Origin: Cellulomonas phragmiteti
Lineage (GTDB): Bacteria > Actinomycetota > Actinomycetes > Actinomycetales > Cellulomonadaceae
DNA: 60,347 bases
Direction of reading: 5' to 3'
NCBI RefSeq assembly: GCF_016862775.1
Contig: NZ_BONP01000024.1
Span: forward strand, 1-60,347
A model generated the notes under the pieces. It was not told the origin of the DNA and searched no databases. It worked only from the letters and a program-made list of their open reading frames with translations. Numbering within the stretch: the first letter of the stretch is position 1; each line of letters opens with the position of its first letter. Positions 7,553-17,420 of the stretch are shown piece by piece. The position numbers and the translations under genes are program-made.

Positions 7553-9196
7553 GTGCCGTCTGCCCGCCGTCCCCGCACGTCCCGCTCCGCGCCCGTCGCG
7601 GCCCTCGTCGCCGTCCTCGCGCTGCTCGCGGCGTGCACCGGTGACCCGTCGCCCGTCGCCGGGACGACGCCCGCTGTCGACCCCGGCCCGGGGCCCGAGG
7701 ACGTCGTCGCGACGGCCGTGATCCCCGAGGGGGGTGTGGACCACGAGCTCCGCGTGCACCCGCTGGTGCGCACGGGTGACCACGTGGTCCTCACGCTCGA
7801 CCTCGTGCCGCTGGAGGACCTCGAGGAGACGGTCCACGTCCTCGGCTTCGGCGTGAGCTCCTTCGTGGCCGTCGGCAGGGCGCCGGTCAACGTGCGGCTG
7901 TTCGACCTCGCCGCCGACGTCGTCCACCATGTCGGCGCCGACGCCGCGGGCGACCCGGTCGTCGCCCCGCGCACGTGGAACCGCATCGCGACCGAGCGCG
8001 GCACGCGCCTGCAGATGCCGTTCGCGGCGCCCGCCGCGGACGTGGCGGCGCTGTCGCTGCTGGTGCCGGGCGCGCCGCTGTTCGCGCAGGTGCCGATCGT
8101 CGAGGGTGAGCTGCCGTCGGCCGCGCACCCGGACGACGTGGCCGCGGCGGCGGCCGCGTCCGCGAGCCCGTCGGCCACGCCTCGTGCCGAGGAGGTCGAG
8201 GCGCCCGAGGAGCTCGACCTCGACGCGGTCGTCAGCGCGCCGACGTTCCCGCTGGAGTCGACGAGCGCCGAGCTCGCGGGTGCCGTGCGGACCGTCGAGT
8301 CGACCGAGCGGGTCGAGGTCACCCTCGGGTCGGACGTGCTGTTCGCCTTCGACTCGGCGGACATCGCCCCGGAGGCCGCGCCGGCGGTGGTGCTGGTCGC
8401 GCAGCGGCTCCTGGAGCGGGAGGCGGGCCGGGTCGAGGTCGTGGGTCACACCGACGACCAGGCCGACGACGCGTACAACCGGGACCTGTCGCGGCGGCGC
8501 GCGCAGGCGGTCGCGGACGCGCTCGCGGCGCAGGTCGGCGGGTCCGGGCACCGCCTGGCGGTCGACGGGCGGGGTGAGGCCGAGCCGGTCGCCGACAACG
8601 CGACCGAGGAGGGGCGGGCGCTCAACCGCCGCGTGACGGTGTCGCTGACCTCGACGGTCGTCACGCGCACCGACGTCACGACGACCGGTGAGCTGCCGCC
8701 GTTCGGCTCCCTCGTGGGCCCGGCGGGCACGCCGCTGCGGATCGAGAACGTCGCCCGCACGTGGGAGGTCGACGCGACGGCCCGCCGGGTGCACGGTCAC
8801 GTGGTCGTCGACCTGACCGTGCACGGCGCGGACGACGAGCGCGGCCTGGGGTGGGCCGTGAGCTTCCTGCGCGGGTTCTCCAGCCACCGGCCGGGCGACA
8901 CGGTCACGCCGCACGACATCACGGCCCGCGGCACCGTGCTGCAGGGGGCCTCGCGCCTGTTCCCGCTGGACTACCGCGTGGGGGTGAACGAGACCTGGAC
9001 CGACGGCGAGTGGTTCACGGCCTCCGACCTGGACGCCGGCGCGTGGATCGACGGCGGGCAGACCCGCACGTACTCGTTCGTGTACCCGCGCCTGGACGTC
9101 GACACGGTGGTGTTCCAGGCCGGGACGGGGGTCGTCTTCGACGACGACTTCCGCCTGCTCGACGTCCCGGTCGCCCCCGAGGTCGCCGCGGGCTGA
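7553..9196 (+). CDS. OmpA-domain lipoprotein
   Basis: This 547-residue protein starts with an export signal whose lipobox is LLAACTG. A beta-sandwich-like region fills residues 40-190, and an OmpA C-terminal (peptidoglycan-binding) domain lies at about 260-365, shown by FAFDSADIAPEA, VEVVGHTDDQADDAYN, LSRRRAQAVADAL and NRRVTVSL. A second uncharacterised domain follows to the end. OmpA domains in a single-membrane bacterium usually bind the peptidoglycan meso- or L-diamino acid from the outer face. GTG 7553 is preferred over GTG/ATG further upstream because GGAGG lies eight bases before it. It is divergent from the DUF4956 operon. Confidence 0.8.
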   Translation: MPSARRPRTSRSAPVAALVAVLALLAACTGDPSPVAGTTPAVDPGPGPEDVVATAVIPEGGVDHELRVHPLVRTGDHVVLTLDLVPLEDLEETVHVLGFGVSSFVAVGRAPVNVRLFDLAADVVHHVGADAAGDPVVAPRTWNRIATERGTRLQMPFAAPAADVAALSLLVPGAPLFAQVPIVEGELPSAAHPDDVAAAAAASASPSATPRAEEVEAPEELDLDAVVSAPTFPLESTSAELAGAVRTVESTERVEVTLGSDVLFAFDSADIAPEAAPAVVLVAQRLLEREAGRVEVVGHTDDQADDAYNRDLSRRRAQAVADALAAQVGGSGHRLAVDGRGEAEPVADNATEEGRALNRRVTVSLTSTVVTRTDVTTTGELPPFGSLVGPAGTPLRIENVARTWEVDATARRVHGHVVVDLTVHGADDERGLGWAVSFLRGFSSHRPGDTVTPHDITARGTVLQGASRLFPLDYRVGVNETWTDGEWFTASDLDAGAWIDGGQTRTYSFVYPRLDVDTVVFQAGTGVVFDDDFRLLDVPVAPEVAAG

Positions 9197-9202
9197 CCGC
9201 GG

Positions 9203-9319
9203 TCAGGTCACCAGGGGGTGGATCGCGTGGACGAGCCCCACGACGACCCCCAGGACGACGGCGGCGCCCGTCCACACCAGCAGCCGGGCGATGCGTCGCG
9301 TGCGCCGCTCGTCGTCCAC
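9203..9319 (-). CDS. 38-residue predicted membrane protein
   Basis: A short frame starts at GTG 9319 and encodes a basic/acidic head (VDDERRTRRIARL) followed by one hydrophobic helix (TGAAVVLGVVVGLVHAI). It begins three bases after the stop of the 44-residue membrane protein at 9323-9457, so the two are probably cotranscribed. No family recognised. It faces the OmpA lipoprotein gene tail to tail. Confidence 0.5.
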   Translation of the reverse strand: MDDERRTRRIARLLVWTGAAVVLGVVVGLVHAIHPLVT

Positions 9320-9322
9320 GGC

Positions 9323-9457
9323 TCAGCCGAGCAGCAGCACGAGGCCGGCGACGAGGGCGGCGACCGCGACGACGCCGCCGAGTCCCAGCAGGACGCGACG
9401 CAGCTGCAGGTGCCGGGGCTCCTCGCCCCACGGCTCGTGGTGACCGCGGCCCCTCAT
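9323..9457 (-). CDS. 44-residue predicted membrane protein
   Basis: The ATG at 9457 has GGAGGC four bases upstream on the minus strand. The product has a charged head (MRGRGHHEPWGEEPRHLQLR) and a single C-terminal helix rich in Leu, Val and Gly that ends the protein. A good ribosome-binding site and a clean hydrophilic/hydrophobic split support a real gene. No family recognised. Confidence 0.55.
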   Translation of the reverse strand: MRGRGHHEPWGEEPRHLQLRRVLLGLGGVVAVAALVAGLVLLLG

Positions 9458-9703
9458 GTCGCCTCCCGGCCGTCCGACGTCGGGCTCCACTGTCCCGCGC
9501 GGCCGCCGCCGGCGCACGCCGGACGGCCGCCCGTCCCGTCCCCGCACCGGTCAGGACGTCGGTCCGGGATGTCACCGCAAGTCGTGACTTTCCCGTCGCC
9601 TCGCCCTACTTTGGCGGGGGACGTCACTCCCGGGCCACCCGCCCGGGCGACGTCCGCGCCGCGGCCGACCGGCCGACGGCCCACGTGGAGAAGGGGCACC
9701 ACC

Positions 9704-11266
9704 GTGGCATCTCGACGCACCACCACCCTCGCGGGCACCCTGGCCGCGCTCCTGCTCGGGACGAGCGCGCTGCTCGTCCCGCCCGCGGCCGCGCACGGCC
9801 GCGGCGGCCCGGGCGCGCCGGGCCACACCCTCGACGCCGAGCGGTTCGCCCGGCAGGTCACGACGCGCGGCGTCTGGCGGCACCTCGAGGAGCTGCAGCG
9901 CGTCGCCGACCGCAACGGCGGCAACCGCGCCGCACTCACCGAGGGGTACGAGGCGAGCGCGCAGTACGTCGAGCGCACGCTCCGGCGCGCGGGCTACACC
10001 ACGACGCGGGACCCGTTCACGTTCGGGTTCGAGGTGGTCGACGCCGCGAGCCTCACCCTCGACACGGGGGAGTCGTACGAGGTCGACCAGATGCGGTTCT
10101 CCCCGAGCTCGCCGGAGGGCGGCGTCACCGCTCCCGGCTCGGTGCCCGCCGACCCGCTCGGCTGCACGGCCGAGGCGTGGGCCGGCGTCGAGGCCGCGGG
10201 CACCATCGCGGTGGTCAGCCGTGGCGTGTGCCCGTTCGCGGACAAGGCGGTCGCCGCCGAGGCGGCCGGCGCCGTGGGAGTCGTCGTCTACAACAACGTC
10301 GAGGAGCTGCTGAACGGCACGCTCGGTGCCGAGGGCGTCGTGCAGGTGCCGGTCGCCGGTGCGGGGCTGGCCGACGGGCTGGCGCTCGTCGAGGCCGTCG
10401 CGGCCGGTGCGGTCCTCACCCTGGACGTCCGGATCCACACCGAGGAGGCCGAGAGCTTCAACGTGATCGCCGAGACGCGCGCGGGCCGCGACGACAACGT
10501 CGTCATGCTCGGAGCGCACCTCGACAGCGTCGAGGACGGCGCGGGCATCAACGACAACGGCAGCGGGTCCGCCGTCCTGCTCGAGGTGGCCGTCAAGCTC
10601 GCCCAGCAGAAGAAGCTCAACAACACCGTGCGGTTCGCCTGGTGGGGGGCCGAGGAGCTCGGGCTCATCGGCTCGACGGCGTACGTCGAGGAGCTCGCGG
10701 CCCAGGAGGGCGAGCTCGACCGGATCGCGACCTACCTCAACTTCGACATGGTCGGCTCGCCCAACTACGTGATCGGCGTCTACGACGCGGACGAGTCGAC
10801 GTACCCGGCGCCGGTCGCGGTGCCGCCGGGCTCGGCCGAGACCGAGGCGGTCTTCACCGACTGGTTCGACGCGACGGGCCAGCCGTGGGTCGACACCCAG
10901 TTCTCGGGGCGGTCGGACTACCAGGCGTTCATCCTCAACGGCGTCCCCGCCTCGGGCCTGTTCACCGGGGCCGACGGCAGCAAGACGGAGGCGGAGGTCG
11001 CGCTGTTCGGCGGCACGCCGGGCATCCGGTACGACCCGAACTACCACACGCCCGCCGACGACCTGTCGAACGTGAGCCGCGAGGCGATCGGGATCATGGC
11101 GCCCGCCGTGGCGTACGCGACCGCGCGCCTGGCGACCGACACCTCGGCGATCAACGGGGTGTCCGGTCCCGGCGACCAGGGCCACCACCACGGTCCGTGG
11201 AAGCCGGGCAAGGGCAAGGGCAAGGGTCACGGCGCGCCGCACGCCACGCTGCAGGAGGCGTCGTGA
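9704..11266 (+). CDS. Secreted M28 zinc aminopeptidase with PA domain
   Basis: This 520-residue protein has an N-terminal Sec signal (cleavage near PAAAHG) and is predicted to be extracellular. A PA insertion domain occupies roughly residues 140-250. The two-zinc centre of family M28 is complete: His in LGAHLDSVE, bridging Asp in GINDNGSG, catalytic Glu in WGAEELGL, Asp in NFDMVGSPN and His in DPNYHTPADD. The C-terminus is rich in His, Gly and Lys (GHHHGPWKPGKGKGKG), an unusual tail. GTG 9704 is chosen because the signal peptide starts there and GGAGAAGGGG lies upstream. It probably releases amino acids from extracellular peptides. Confidence 0.9.
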   Translation: MASRRTTTLAGTLAALLLGTSALLVPPAAAHGRGGPGAPGHTLDAERFARQVTTRGVWRHLEELQRVADRNGGNRAALTEGYEASAQYVERTLRRAGYTTTRDPFTFGFEVVDAASLTLDTGESYEVDQMRFSPSSPEGGVTAPGSVPADPLGCTAEAWAGVEAAGTIAVVSRGVCPFADKAVAAEAAGAVGVVVYNNVEELLNGTLGAEGVVQVPVAGAGLADGLALVEAVAAGAVLTLDVRIHTEEAESFNVIAETRAGRDDNVVMLGAHLDSVEDGAGINDNGSGSAVLLEVAVKLAQQKKLNNTVRFAWWGAEELGLIGSTAYVEELAAQEGELDRIATYLNFDMVGSPNYVIGVYDADESTYPAPVAVPPGSAETEAVFTDWFDATGQPWVDTQFSGRSDYQAFILNGVPASGLFTGADGSKTEAEVALFGGTPGIRYDPNYHTPADDLSNVSREAIGIMAPAVAYATARLATDTSAINGVSGPGDQGHHHGPWKPGKGKGKGHGAPHATLQEAS

Positions 11267-11668
11267 CGCGTCCGGTGCCGAGCGCGCTGCTGGTCTGAGC
11301 GCCGCGCCGCCCAGGTGGCCCGGGTGCCCTGCGGGGCCTCGGGCCGCCGTCCGTCCGGACGTCGTCGTGCGGTGCGGCGGCAGGGCGTCGTGCGGTGGTG
11401 CGTCGTCGTCCTTGGCGTGGCCGCCCAGCCCCGCAGGAGACGGGCGACATCCTGCTCCTCCGGGCGGTCCTTGCCAAGCCCTTCTGTGACCTTTTCTTGA
11501 CCTGGATGGCGGCTCGTGCCAAGAACGTGTCCACGGCACGGCGTCGAGATGTCCGATTGTGACAAAGATGTGAAGATTCTCACCCGCGCGTGACACACAG
11601 GATGGTCGAGGAGCAGGATCCGAGGTGGCCGCCCAGCCTCGCGCCCACCGGTGCGACCCCGACGTGCG
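11267..11668. other. 402-base gap between convergent genes, with a Crp-like palindrome
   Basis: No convincing coding region is present. The segment 11540-11590 is distinctly richer in A and T than its surroundings and contains TGTGAAGATTCTCACC (11569-11584), which fits TGTGA-N6-TCAC(A/C). Both flanking genes end here, so a promoter-like segment is unexpected and could serve an unannotated small RNA. Confidence 0.4.
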
Positions 11669-11926
11669 TCACGCGCCGATGCGGGGGAACGGCTCGAGGG
11701 AGAACGCGACCTCGACCGGCACGTCGAAGAACGCCGCGATGCGCAGCGCGAGGTGCAGCGACGGGCTGTACTCCCCGCGCTCGAGGTACCCGACCGTCTG
11801 GTAGTGCACCCCGAGCGCCTCGGCGAGCTCGCGCCGGCTGACGCCGCGCTCGGCCCGCAGCACCGCGATGCGGTTGTGGACGGTCTCGCCGCCCGTCGGC
11901 CGTCGTCGCTCGTCCTCCGTCGCCAC
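11669..11926 (-). CDS. XRE-family transcriptional regulator
   Basis: This 85-residue protein is essentially one helix-turn-helix domain: NRIAVLRAERGVSRRELAEA, GVHYQTVGYLERGEYSPS and a short C-terminal tail AFFDVPVEVAFSLEPFP, typical of the small XRE regulators found next to ABC-2 exporters. It begins at GTG 11926, one base beyond the permease stop; an internal GTG within HNRIAVLR is an alternative start about 17 residues later. It may control the operon through the palindrome at 13707-13726, but this is inference. Confidence 0.85.
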   Translation of the reverse strand: MATEDERRRPTGGETVHNRIAVLRAERGVSRRELAEALGVHYQTVGYLERGEYSPSLHLALRIAAFFDVPVEVAFSLEPFPRIGA

Positions 11927-11927
11927 G

Positions 11928-12799
11928 TCAGCGCCCCAGCAGGGCGTCGACGCGCCGTGCGAGCGCGCTGGCGGTCTGCCGGGCCGTCGAGCGACGCAGC
12001 ACCAGGGGGGCGACGACGAGCCCGACGACGGCCCACGCGACCAGCACCAGGGCCGCAACCTCGGGGTGCCACGCCCCGCCGAGCTCCAGGCCCTCCGCGC
12101 CCGCCGGCAACGACGTGGCGCGCAGCCCGTGGGCCAGCCAGTACAGCGGGAACACCTGGACGACTCCCGCGGCCCACGCCGGCACCGTCTGCGGCCCGAA
12201 CACCCCGGACACGAACGCGAGGGCGACCACGGGTGCGAGGACGAACAGCATGACGCGCGTCGGGCGCCCCGCGAGCGCGCCGCCGATGATGCCGACGGGC
12301 AGCATGGCCAGGGTCCCGAGCAGCAGCCACCCCACGACCGCTACCCAGCCGCCCGGTCCCTGGTGCATGGGGTCGCCCAGCAGGAACGGCCACGGCACCA
12401 GCAGGATCGCGAGCATGGGCAGGGCCCCGAGCACCTGCCCGACGACGATCCCGACCGTGTAGGTCGTGGTGCCGCGCGGCATCGTGCGCAGGCGCAGGAC
12501 CGTGCCGTCCTCCGCCTCCGCGGACAGCGCGAACGCCGGGCCCATGACCATGCCGAACAGGATGGTGGCGGCGAGGATGCCGGGCAGCGCCAGGTTGGGC
12601 AGCGTCAGGCCGCCGGTGCCGGGGACGATCGTGTCGCGCTGCGTGACGAGGTACACGAGGATCCCGATCCCGATGACGACGTTCCACGTCAGGTCCTCGG
12701 GACTGCGCAGCATGTGGCGGAACTCGGTGAGCCCGCGGCGCAACCCGGTGCGCAGGGCCCACGTGCGCGGCGTCGGTGCGGAGCGGGGCAGGTGGGTGC

Positions 12800-12803
<4 letters not shown>
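11928..12803 (-). CDS. ABC-2 type exporter permease
   Basis: This 291-residue membrane protein has six predicted helices and the EAEDGTVLRLRTMPRGTTTY loop characteristic of ABC-2 permeases near residue 100. The ATG at 12803 overlaps the ATPase stop by four bases. With the upstream ATPase it would form a drug or lipid exporter; the substrate cannot be read from sequence. Confidence 0.85.
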
Positions 12804-13706
<903 letters not shown>

Positions 13707-13708
<2 letters not shown>

Positions 13709-13726
13709 GTAGTAGGTGTACTACAT
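13707..13726. promoter_or_regulatory. Perfect operator palindrome at the exporter start codon
   Basis: ATGTAGTA (13707-13714) and TACTACAT (13719-13726) are perfect inverse complements separated by GGTG. The left arm contains the start codon of the ATPase gene on the minus strand. Such placement fits a repressor that covers the transcription and translation start. The cognate protein could be the XRE regulator at the end of the operon or a GntR/PadR-type protein elsewhere. Confidence 0.7.
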
Positions 13727-13766
13727 TTCATCGCACCTTCGCTACTGCTTGCGGTGCCGGTGTCCG

Positions 13767-14147
13767 TCAGGGGAGGGGTGAGCTGATCACCCACCGGTGC
13801 CCGAACGGGTCGACGAGCCACCCGCGCCGCTCGTCACCCTGGTCGCTCGGCTCGCGGTCGACCGCAGCGCCGGCGGCGACGGCCCGGGCGTAGGTCGCGT
13901 CCACGTCCGCGACCGCGAGCGCGACCGCCGCCGTCGCGTGCCCCGCGCTGGTCGGCGCCCACGCGCCGTACTCGTGCGCCTCGTCGGAGAGGAACAGCGG
14001 CGCGCCGTCGACGGTCAGCGCGGCGAACCCGATGCGCCCGCCCTCCTCGTAGCGCTCCCCGGTCTCGACCGCGCCGAACGCCGCACCGTAGAACTCGATC
14101 GCGGCACGGGCGTCGTGGACGGTCAGGTAGGGCGTCAGCGTGGTCAT
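13767..14147 (-). CDS. VOC-superfamily protein (glyoxalase/bleomycin resistance fold)
   Basis: This 126-residue protein shows the PhnB-like VOC pattern: TPYLTVHDARAAIEFYGAAF at the N-terminus, a middle strand FAALTVDGAPLFLSDE and the terminal WLVDPFGHRWVIS. The ATG at 14147 has GGAGGAACGC directly upstream. The family covers glyoxalases, epimerases and antibiotic-binding proteins; no substrate is suggested by neighbours. Confidence 0.85.
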   Translation of the reverse strand: MTTLTPYLTVHDARAAIEFYGAAFGAVETGERYEEGGRIGFAALTVDGAPLFLSDEAHEYGAWAPTSAGHATAAVALAVADVDATYARAVAAGAAVDREPSDQGDERRGWLVDPFGHRWVISSPLP

Positions 14148-14268
14148 GCGTTCCTCCAGGTGGCGGCGGGCCGACAGGACGTCCCGACCGTCGACGTCGC
14201 GCCCCCGCGTCGGCTCACCGGTGGGCGGGCGCCGCGCGGCTACAGTGATCGTGACCCCGGAGGACCCC

Positions 14269-14400
14269 ATGTGCTACCCCACCGCCTGCCCGACCTGCGG
14301 CCTGACCACCTGGGCCGGCTGCGGCGAGCACGTCGACGCGGTCCGCGCGCAGGTCCCGGACGCGCAGTGGTGCACCTGCGACCGCGAGGCATCGACGTAG
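14269..14400 (+). CDS. 43-residue cysteine-rich protein
   Basis: The product MCYPTACPTCGLTTWAGCGE... carries six cysteines, four of them in CPTC and later CG/CTC positions that could bind one zinc ion. Small proteins with the same CPTCG-TTWAGCG opening are, as I remember, widespread in actinobacteria and fungi without assigned function. The ATG at 14269 has GGAGG seven bases upstream. It is monocistronic, divergent from the VOC gene. Confidence 0.75.
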   Translation: MCYPTACPTCGLTTWAGCGEHVDAVRAQVPDAQWCTCDREAST

Positions 14401-14433
14401 GTCCCTGTCACCTGCGGGTGATAGGACGGTGCC

Positions 14434-16548
14434 ATGACGACACCTCCCGGCGGCGACACCCCGGCCGCCACCCCGTTCCACGACCTCGACGCCTACGTCG
14501 CGCTCCCCCGCCTGTCGGGGCTCGTGCTCTCGCCCGACGGCACGCGCCTCGTCACGGCCGTCCAGACCCTCGACCGCAAGCGCACCGGGTACGTCACCGC
14601 GCTGTGGGAGGTCGACCCCGCGGGGGAGCGTCCGGCGCGGCGCCTGACGCGGTCGGCCAAGAGCGAGGCGTCCGCGGCCTTCACCCCCGCGGGGGACCTG
14701 CTGTTCACCAGCGCGCGCCCCGACCCGGACGCCCAGGACCCGGACGACGAGCCGAAGCCCGCCCTGTGGCTGCTGCCCGCCGACGGCGCCGAGGCGCGCG
14801 TCGTCGCGGACCGCGGCGCCGGGCTCGGGGGCGTCCAGGTCGCGACCGACGCCCCCACCGTGCTCGTGACGTCCGACGTGCTGCCCTCGGCGAGCGACCC
14901 CGCGGACGACGACCGCCGCCGCAAGGAGCGCAAGGACGCCAAGGTCGCCGCGATCCTGCACACCGGGTACCCGGTGCGGTACTGGGACCACGACCTCGGT
15001 CCCGGCTCGCCGCACGCGTTCGTCGGCACGATCGCCGCGGACGTCGTCGCCCCCCGCGCGGGTGAGCGTGACCCGCGGCTGGACCTGGCGGACGTCACGC
15101 CCGACGCCCGCATCGCCCTGCTCGAACAGTCGCCGGTGCTGAGCCCCGACGGCCGCACGGTCGTCGCACCGTGGAACCGGGCCGTCGCGCGCGGCGAGCT
15201 GCGCACGTCCCTCGTCGCCGTCGACGTGGCGACGGGTGAGCGGCGCGTCCTGGTGGACGACCCCGACGCCGACGTCGCCGGGCCCGTCGTGTCGCCCGAC
15301 GGTCAGTGGGTCGCCTACGTGCGCGGCACGCTGTCGACCCCCTTCGAGGCGCCGTCCGAGCAGCTGTGGGTCGTGCCGCTGGCCGGCGGGGAGCCCCGTC
15401 GCCTGGTCGCGACGTGGGACCGCTGGCCCGGACGGTTCGTCTGGCTGCCGACGTCCGACGGCCTCCTGGTGGTCGCCGACGAGGACGGCCGTGCCCCGGT
15501 GTTCCACGTGGAACTGAGCACGGACACCGTCACGCGCGTGACCAGCGACGACGCGGCCTTCTCCGACGTGCGCGTCAGCCCCGACGGACGGACCGCCTAC
15601 GCGCTGCGCACGTCGTACGAGGCGCCCGCGCACCCCGTGCGGATCGACCTCGCGGCCGCGCTCGCGGGCACGCCCGTCGCGGCGCAGGCCCTGCCCTCAC
15701 CGGCCGCCGACGTCGCGCTGCCGGGACGTCTCGAGGAGGTCGTCGCGACGGCCGCCGACGGCACCCGCGTGCGCTCCTGGCTCGCGCTGCCCGACGGCGC
15801 CGGCCCGGACGCCAAGGCCCCGCTGCTGCTGTGGATCCACGGCGGCCCGCTCGGCTCGTGGAACGCGTGGTCGTGGCGGTGGAACCCGTGGCTGCTGGTG
15901 GCGCGCGGCTACGCCGTGCTGCTCCCGGACCCCGCGCTGTCCACCGGCTACGGCCAGGACTTCATCCAGCGCGGCTGGGGGTCGTGGGGCGCCGCGCCCT
16001 ACACCGACCTCCTCGCGGCGACCGACGCGACGCTCGAGCGCGACGACGTCGACCCCGAGCGCACCGCCGCGATGGGCGGCTCGTTCGGCGGGTACATGGC
16101 CAACTGGGTCGCCGGGCACACCGACCGCTTCCGCGCGATCGTCACGCACGCGAGCCTGTGGGCCCTCGACCAGTTCGGTCCCACGACCGACGCGTCGTAC
16201 TACTGGCAGCGCGAGATGACCCCCGAGATGGCGCTCGAGAACTCACCGCACCGGTTCGTCGGGGACATCGTCACGCCGATGCTCGTCATCCACGGCGACA
16301 AGGACTACCGCGTGCCCATCGGCGAGGGCCTGCGCCTGTGGTACGAGCTGCTGTCCGCGTCCGGCCTGCCCGCCGACGACGAGGGCCGCAGCCCGCACCG
16401 GTTCCTCTACTACCCGGACGAGAACCACTGGATCCTGCAGCCGCAGCACGCCAAGGTCTGGTACGGCGCCGTCGAGGCGTTCCTCGCCGAGCACGTGCTG
16501 GGCCGCACGGGCGACGACGCGGTGGCGTACCCGGAGGTCCTGGGCTGA
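14434..16548 (+). CDS. S9 family prolyl oligopeptidase/acylaminoacyl peptidase
   Basis: This 704-residue cytoplasmic serine peptidase has an N-terminal beta-propeller of WD/TolB-like blades (repeated LSPDG motifs at several positions) and a C-terminal alpha/beta-hydrolase domain. The triad is visible: Ser in GGSFGGYMA, Asp in HGDKDYRVP and His in DENHWI. It is followed by a 19-bp perfect hairpin. TAGGAC lies six bases before the ATG with no Shine-Dalgarno sequence, so the mRNA may be leaderless. Confidence 0.92.
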   Translation: MTTPPGGDTPAATPFHDLDAYVALPRLSGLVLSPDGTRLVTAVQTLDRKRTGYVTALWEVDPAGERPARRLTRSAKSEASAAFTPAGDLLFTSARPDPDAQDPDDEPKPALWLLPADGAEARVVADRGAGLGGVQVATDAPTVLVTSDVLPSASDPADDDRRRKERKDAKVAAILHTGYPVRYWDHDLGPGSPHAFVGTIAADVVAPRAGERDPRLDLADVTPDARIALLEQSPVLSPDGRTVVAPWNRAVARGELRTSLVAVDVATGERRVLVDDPDADVAGPVVSPDGQWVAYVRGTLSTPFEAPSEQLWVVPLAGGEPRRLVATWDRWPGRFVWLPTSDGLLVVADEDGRAPVFHVELSTDTVTRVTSDDAAFSDVRVSPDGRTAYALRTSYEAPAHPVRIDLAAALAGTPVAAQALPSPAADVALPGRLEEVVATAADGTRVRSWLALPDGAGPDAKAPLLLWIHGGPLGSWNAWSWRWNPWLLVARGYAVLLPDPALSTGYGQDFIQRGWGSWGAAPYTDLLAATDATLERDDVDPERTAAMGGSFGGYMANWVAGHTDRFRAIVTHASLWALDQFGPTTDASYYWQREMTPEMALENSPHRFVGDIVTPMLVIHGDKDYRVPIGEGLRLWYELLSASGLPADDEGRSPHRFLYYPDENHWILQPQHAKVWYGAVEAFLAEHVLGRTGDDAVAYPEVLG

Positions 16549-16564
16549 CCGACGGCTCCTGCTG

Positions 16565-16610
16565 ACCGTGACGCCCACGCCCTCAGCGACCAGGGCGTGG
16601 GCGTCACGGT
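16565..16610. terminator. Bidirectional terminator hairpin
   Basis: A perfect 19-bp stem (16565-16583 with 16592-16610) and an 8-base loop lies between the convergent S9 peptidase and methyltransferase genes. Confidence 0.85.
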
Positions 16611-16628
16611 GCCGACGGACCGTCCGGC

Positions 16629-17381
16629 TCAGTCCGCCGCGCAGACGCAGAGCTGCAGGGGGGCGTCGGCGGTGAGCGGTGCCCGGGACCAGTCGCCGAA
16701 GCGCTCGACGAGCCGCAGGCCGGCGAGCGTCAGCAGCAGCGGGAGCTCCTGGGGGAAGACGCAGCGGATCTCGAGCGGTGCGACGACCACGTCGGCCTCG
16801 GACTCCGTCGAGAAGTACCACGTCCCGCGCGTCACCTGCGTCGCCGCGTCGTAGGTGTCGGCGACGTCGACGTGCACAAGGCCCCGGTCGGGGTCGACGA
16901 AGGACAGGGCGTCGCGCCGTCGCCGGACGCCGTCCGCCAGGGCGAGCGCGCGCACGCTCGGGTTGAACACGTCGAGGACGAGCCGTCCTCCGGGTGCCAG
17001 GTGCCGTCGCACGGACCGCAGGCAGCCCACCAGGTCCTCGGCGGTGAGCAGGTGGAGCAGCGAGTTCGCGGCGATGACCACGAGGTCGAACGTCCGGCCC
17101 AGGTCGAACCCGCGCATGTCGCCCTGCACCCACCGCACCTGCACGCCGCGCGCGTCCGCCTTGCGCGCGGCCGCCGCGAGCATGTCCGCCGACAGGTCCA
17201 GGCCCGTGCACGGCCGACCGTCCGACGCGATCGGGATCAGCTTGCTCCCGGTGCCGCACCCGAGCTCCAGGACGCGTCCACCCTGCCGGCGGGCCTCGGC
17301 CCGGTAGAAGGCGACGGCCTGCTCGCTCCCGGGGAAGAGCCGGTCGTACGTCGCCGCGTCCGCGTAGAACTGCGTGCTCAC
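16629..17381 (-). CDS. Class I SAM-dependent methyltransferase
   Basis: This 250-residue protein has the Rossmann SAM-binding motif I VLELGCGTGSKLIPIA near residue 37, motif II CTGLDLSADML and the later LAPGGRLVLDVFNPS. The substrate is unknown. It may be cotranscribed after the 382-residue hypothetical/dcd pair, although 39 bases separate it from the neighbouring stop on the other side of its start. Confidence 0.85.
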   Translation of the reverse strand: MSTQFYADAATYDRLFPGSEQAVAFYRAEARRQGGRVLELGCGTGSKLIPIASDGRPCTGLDLSADMLAAAARKADARGVQVRWVQGDMRGFDLGRTFDLVVIAANSLLHLLTAEDLVGCLRSVRRHLAPGGRLVLDVFNPSVRALALADGVRRRRDALSFVDPDRGLVHVDVADTYDAATQVTRGTWYFSTESEADVVVAPLEIRCVFPQELPLLLTLAGLRLVERFGDWSRAPLTADAPLQLCVCAAD

Positions 17382-17420
17382 GGGGTGTGCCTCCCTGCCC
17401 GGTCCCGGGCGCAGCGGCCC

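Noticed and set aside
11151..11534. Minus-strand frame in the gap after the M28 gene
   Set aside because: It runs into the M28 coding region, has no ribosome-binding site and unusual codon use; a non-coding role is more likely.
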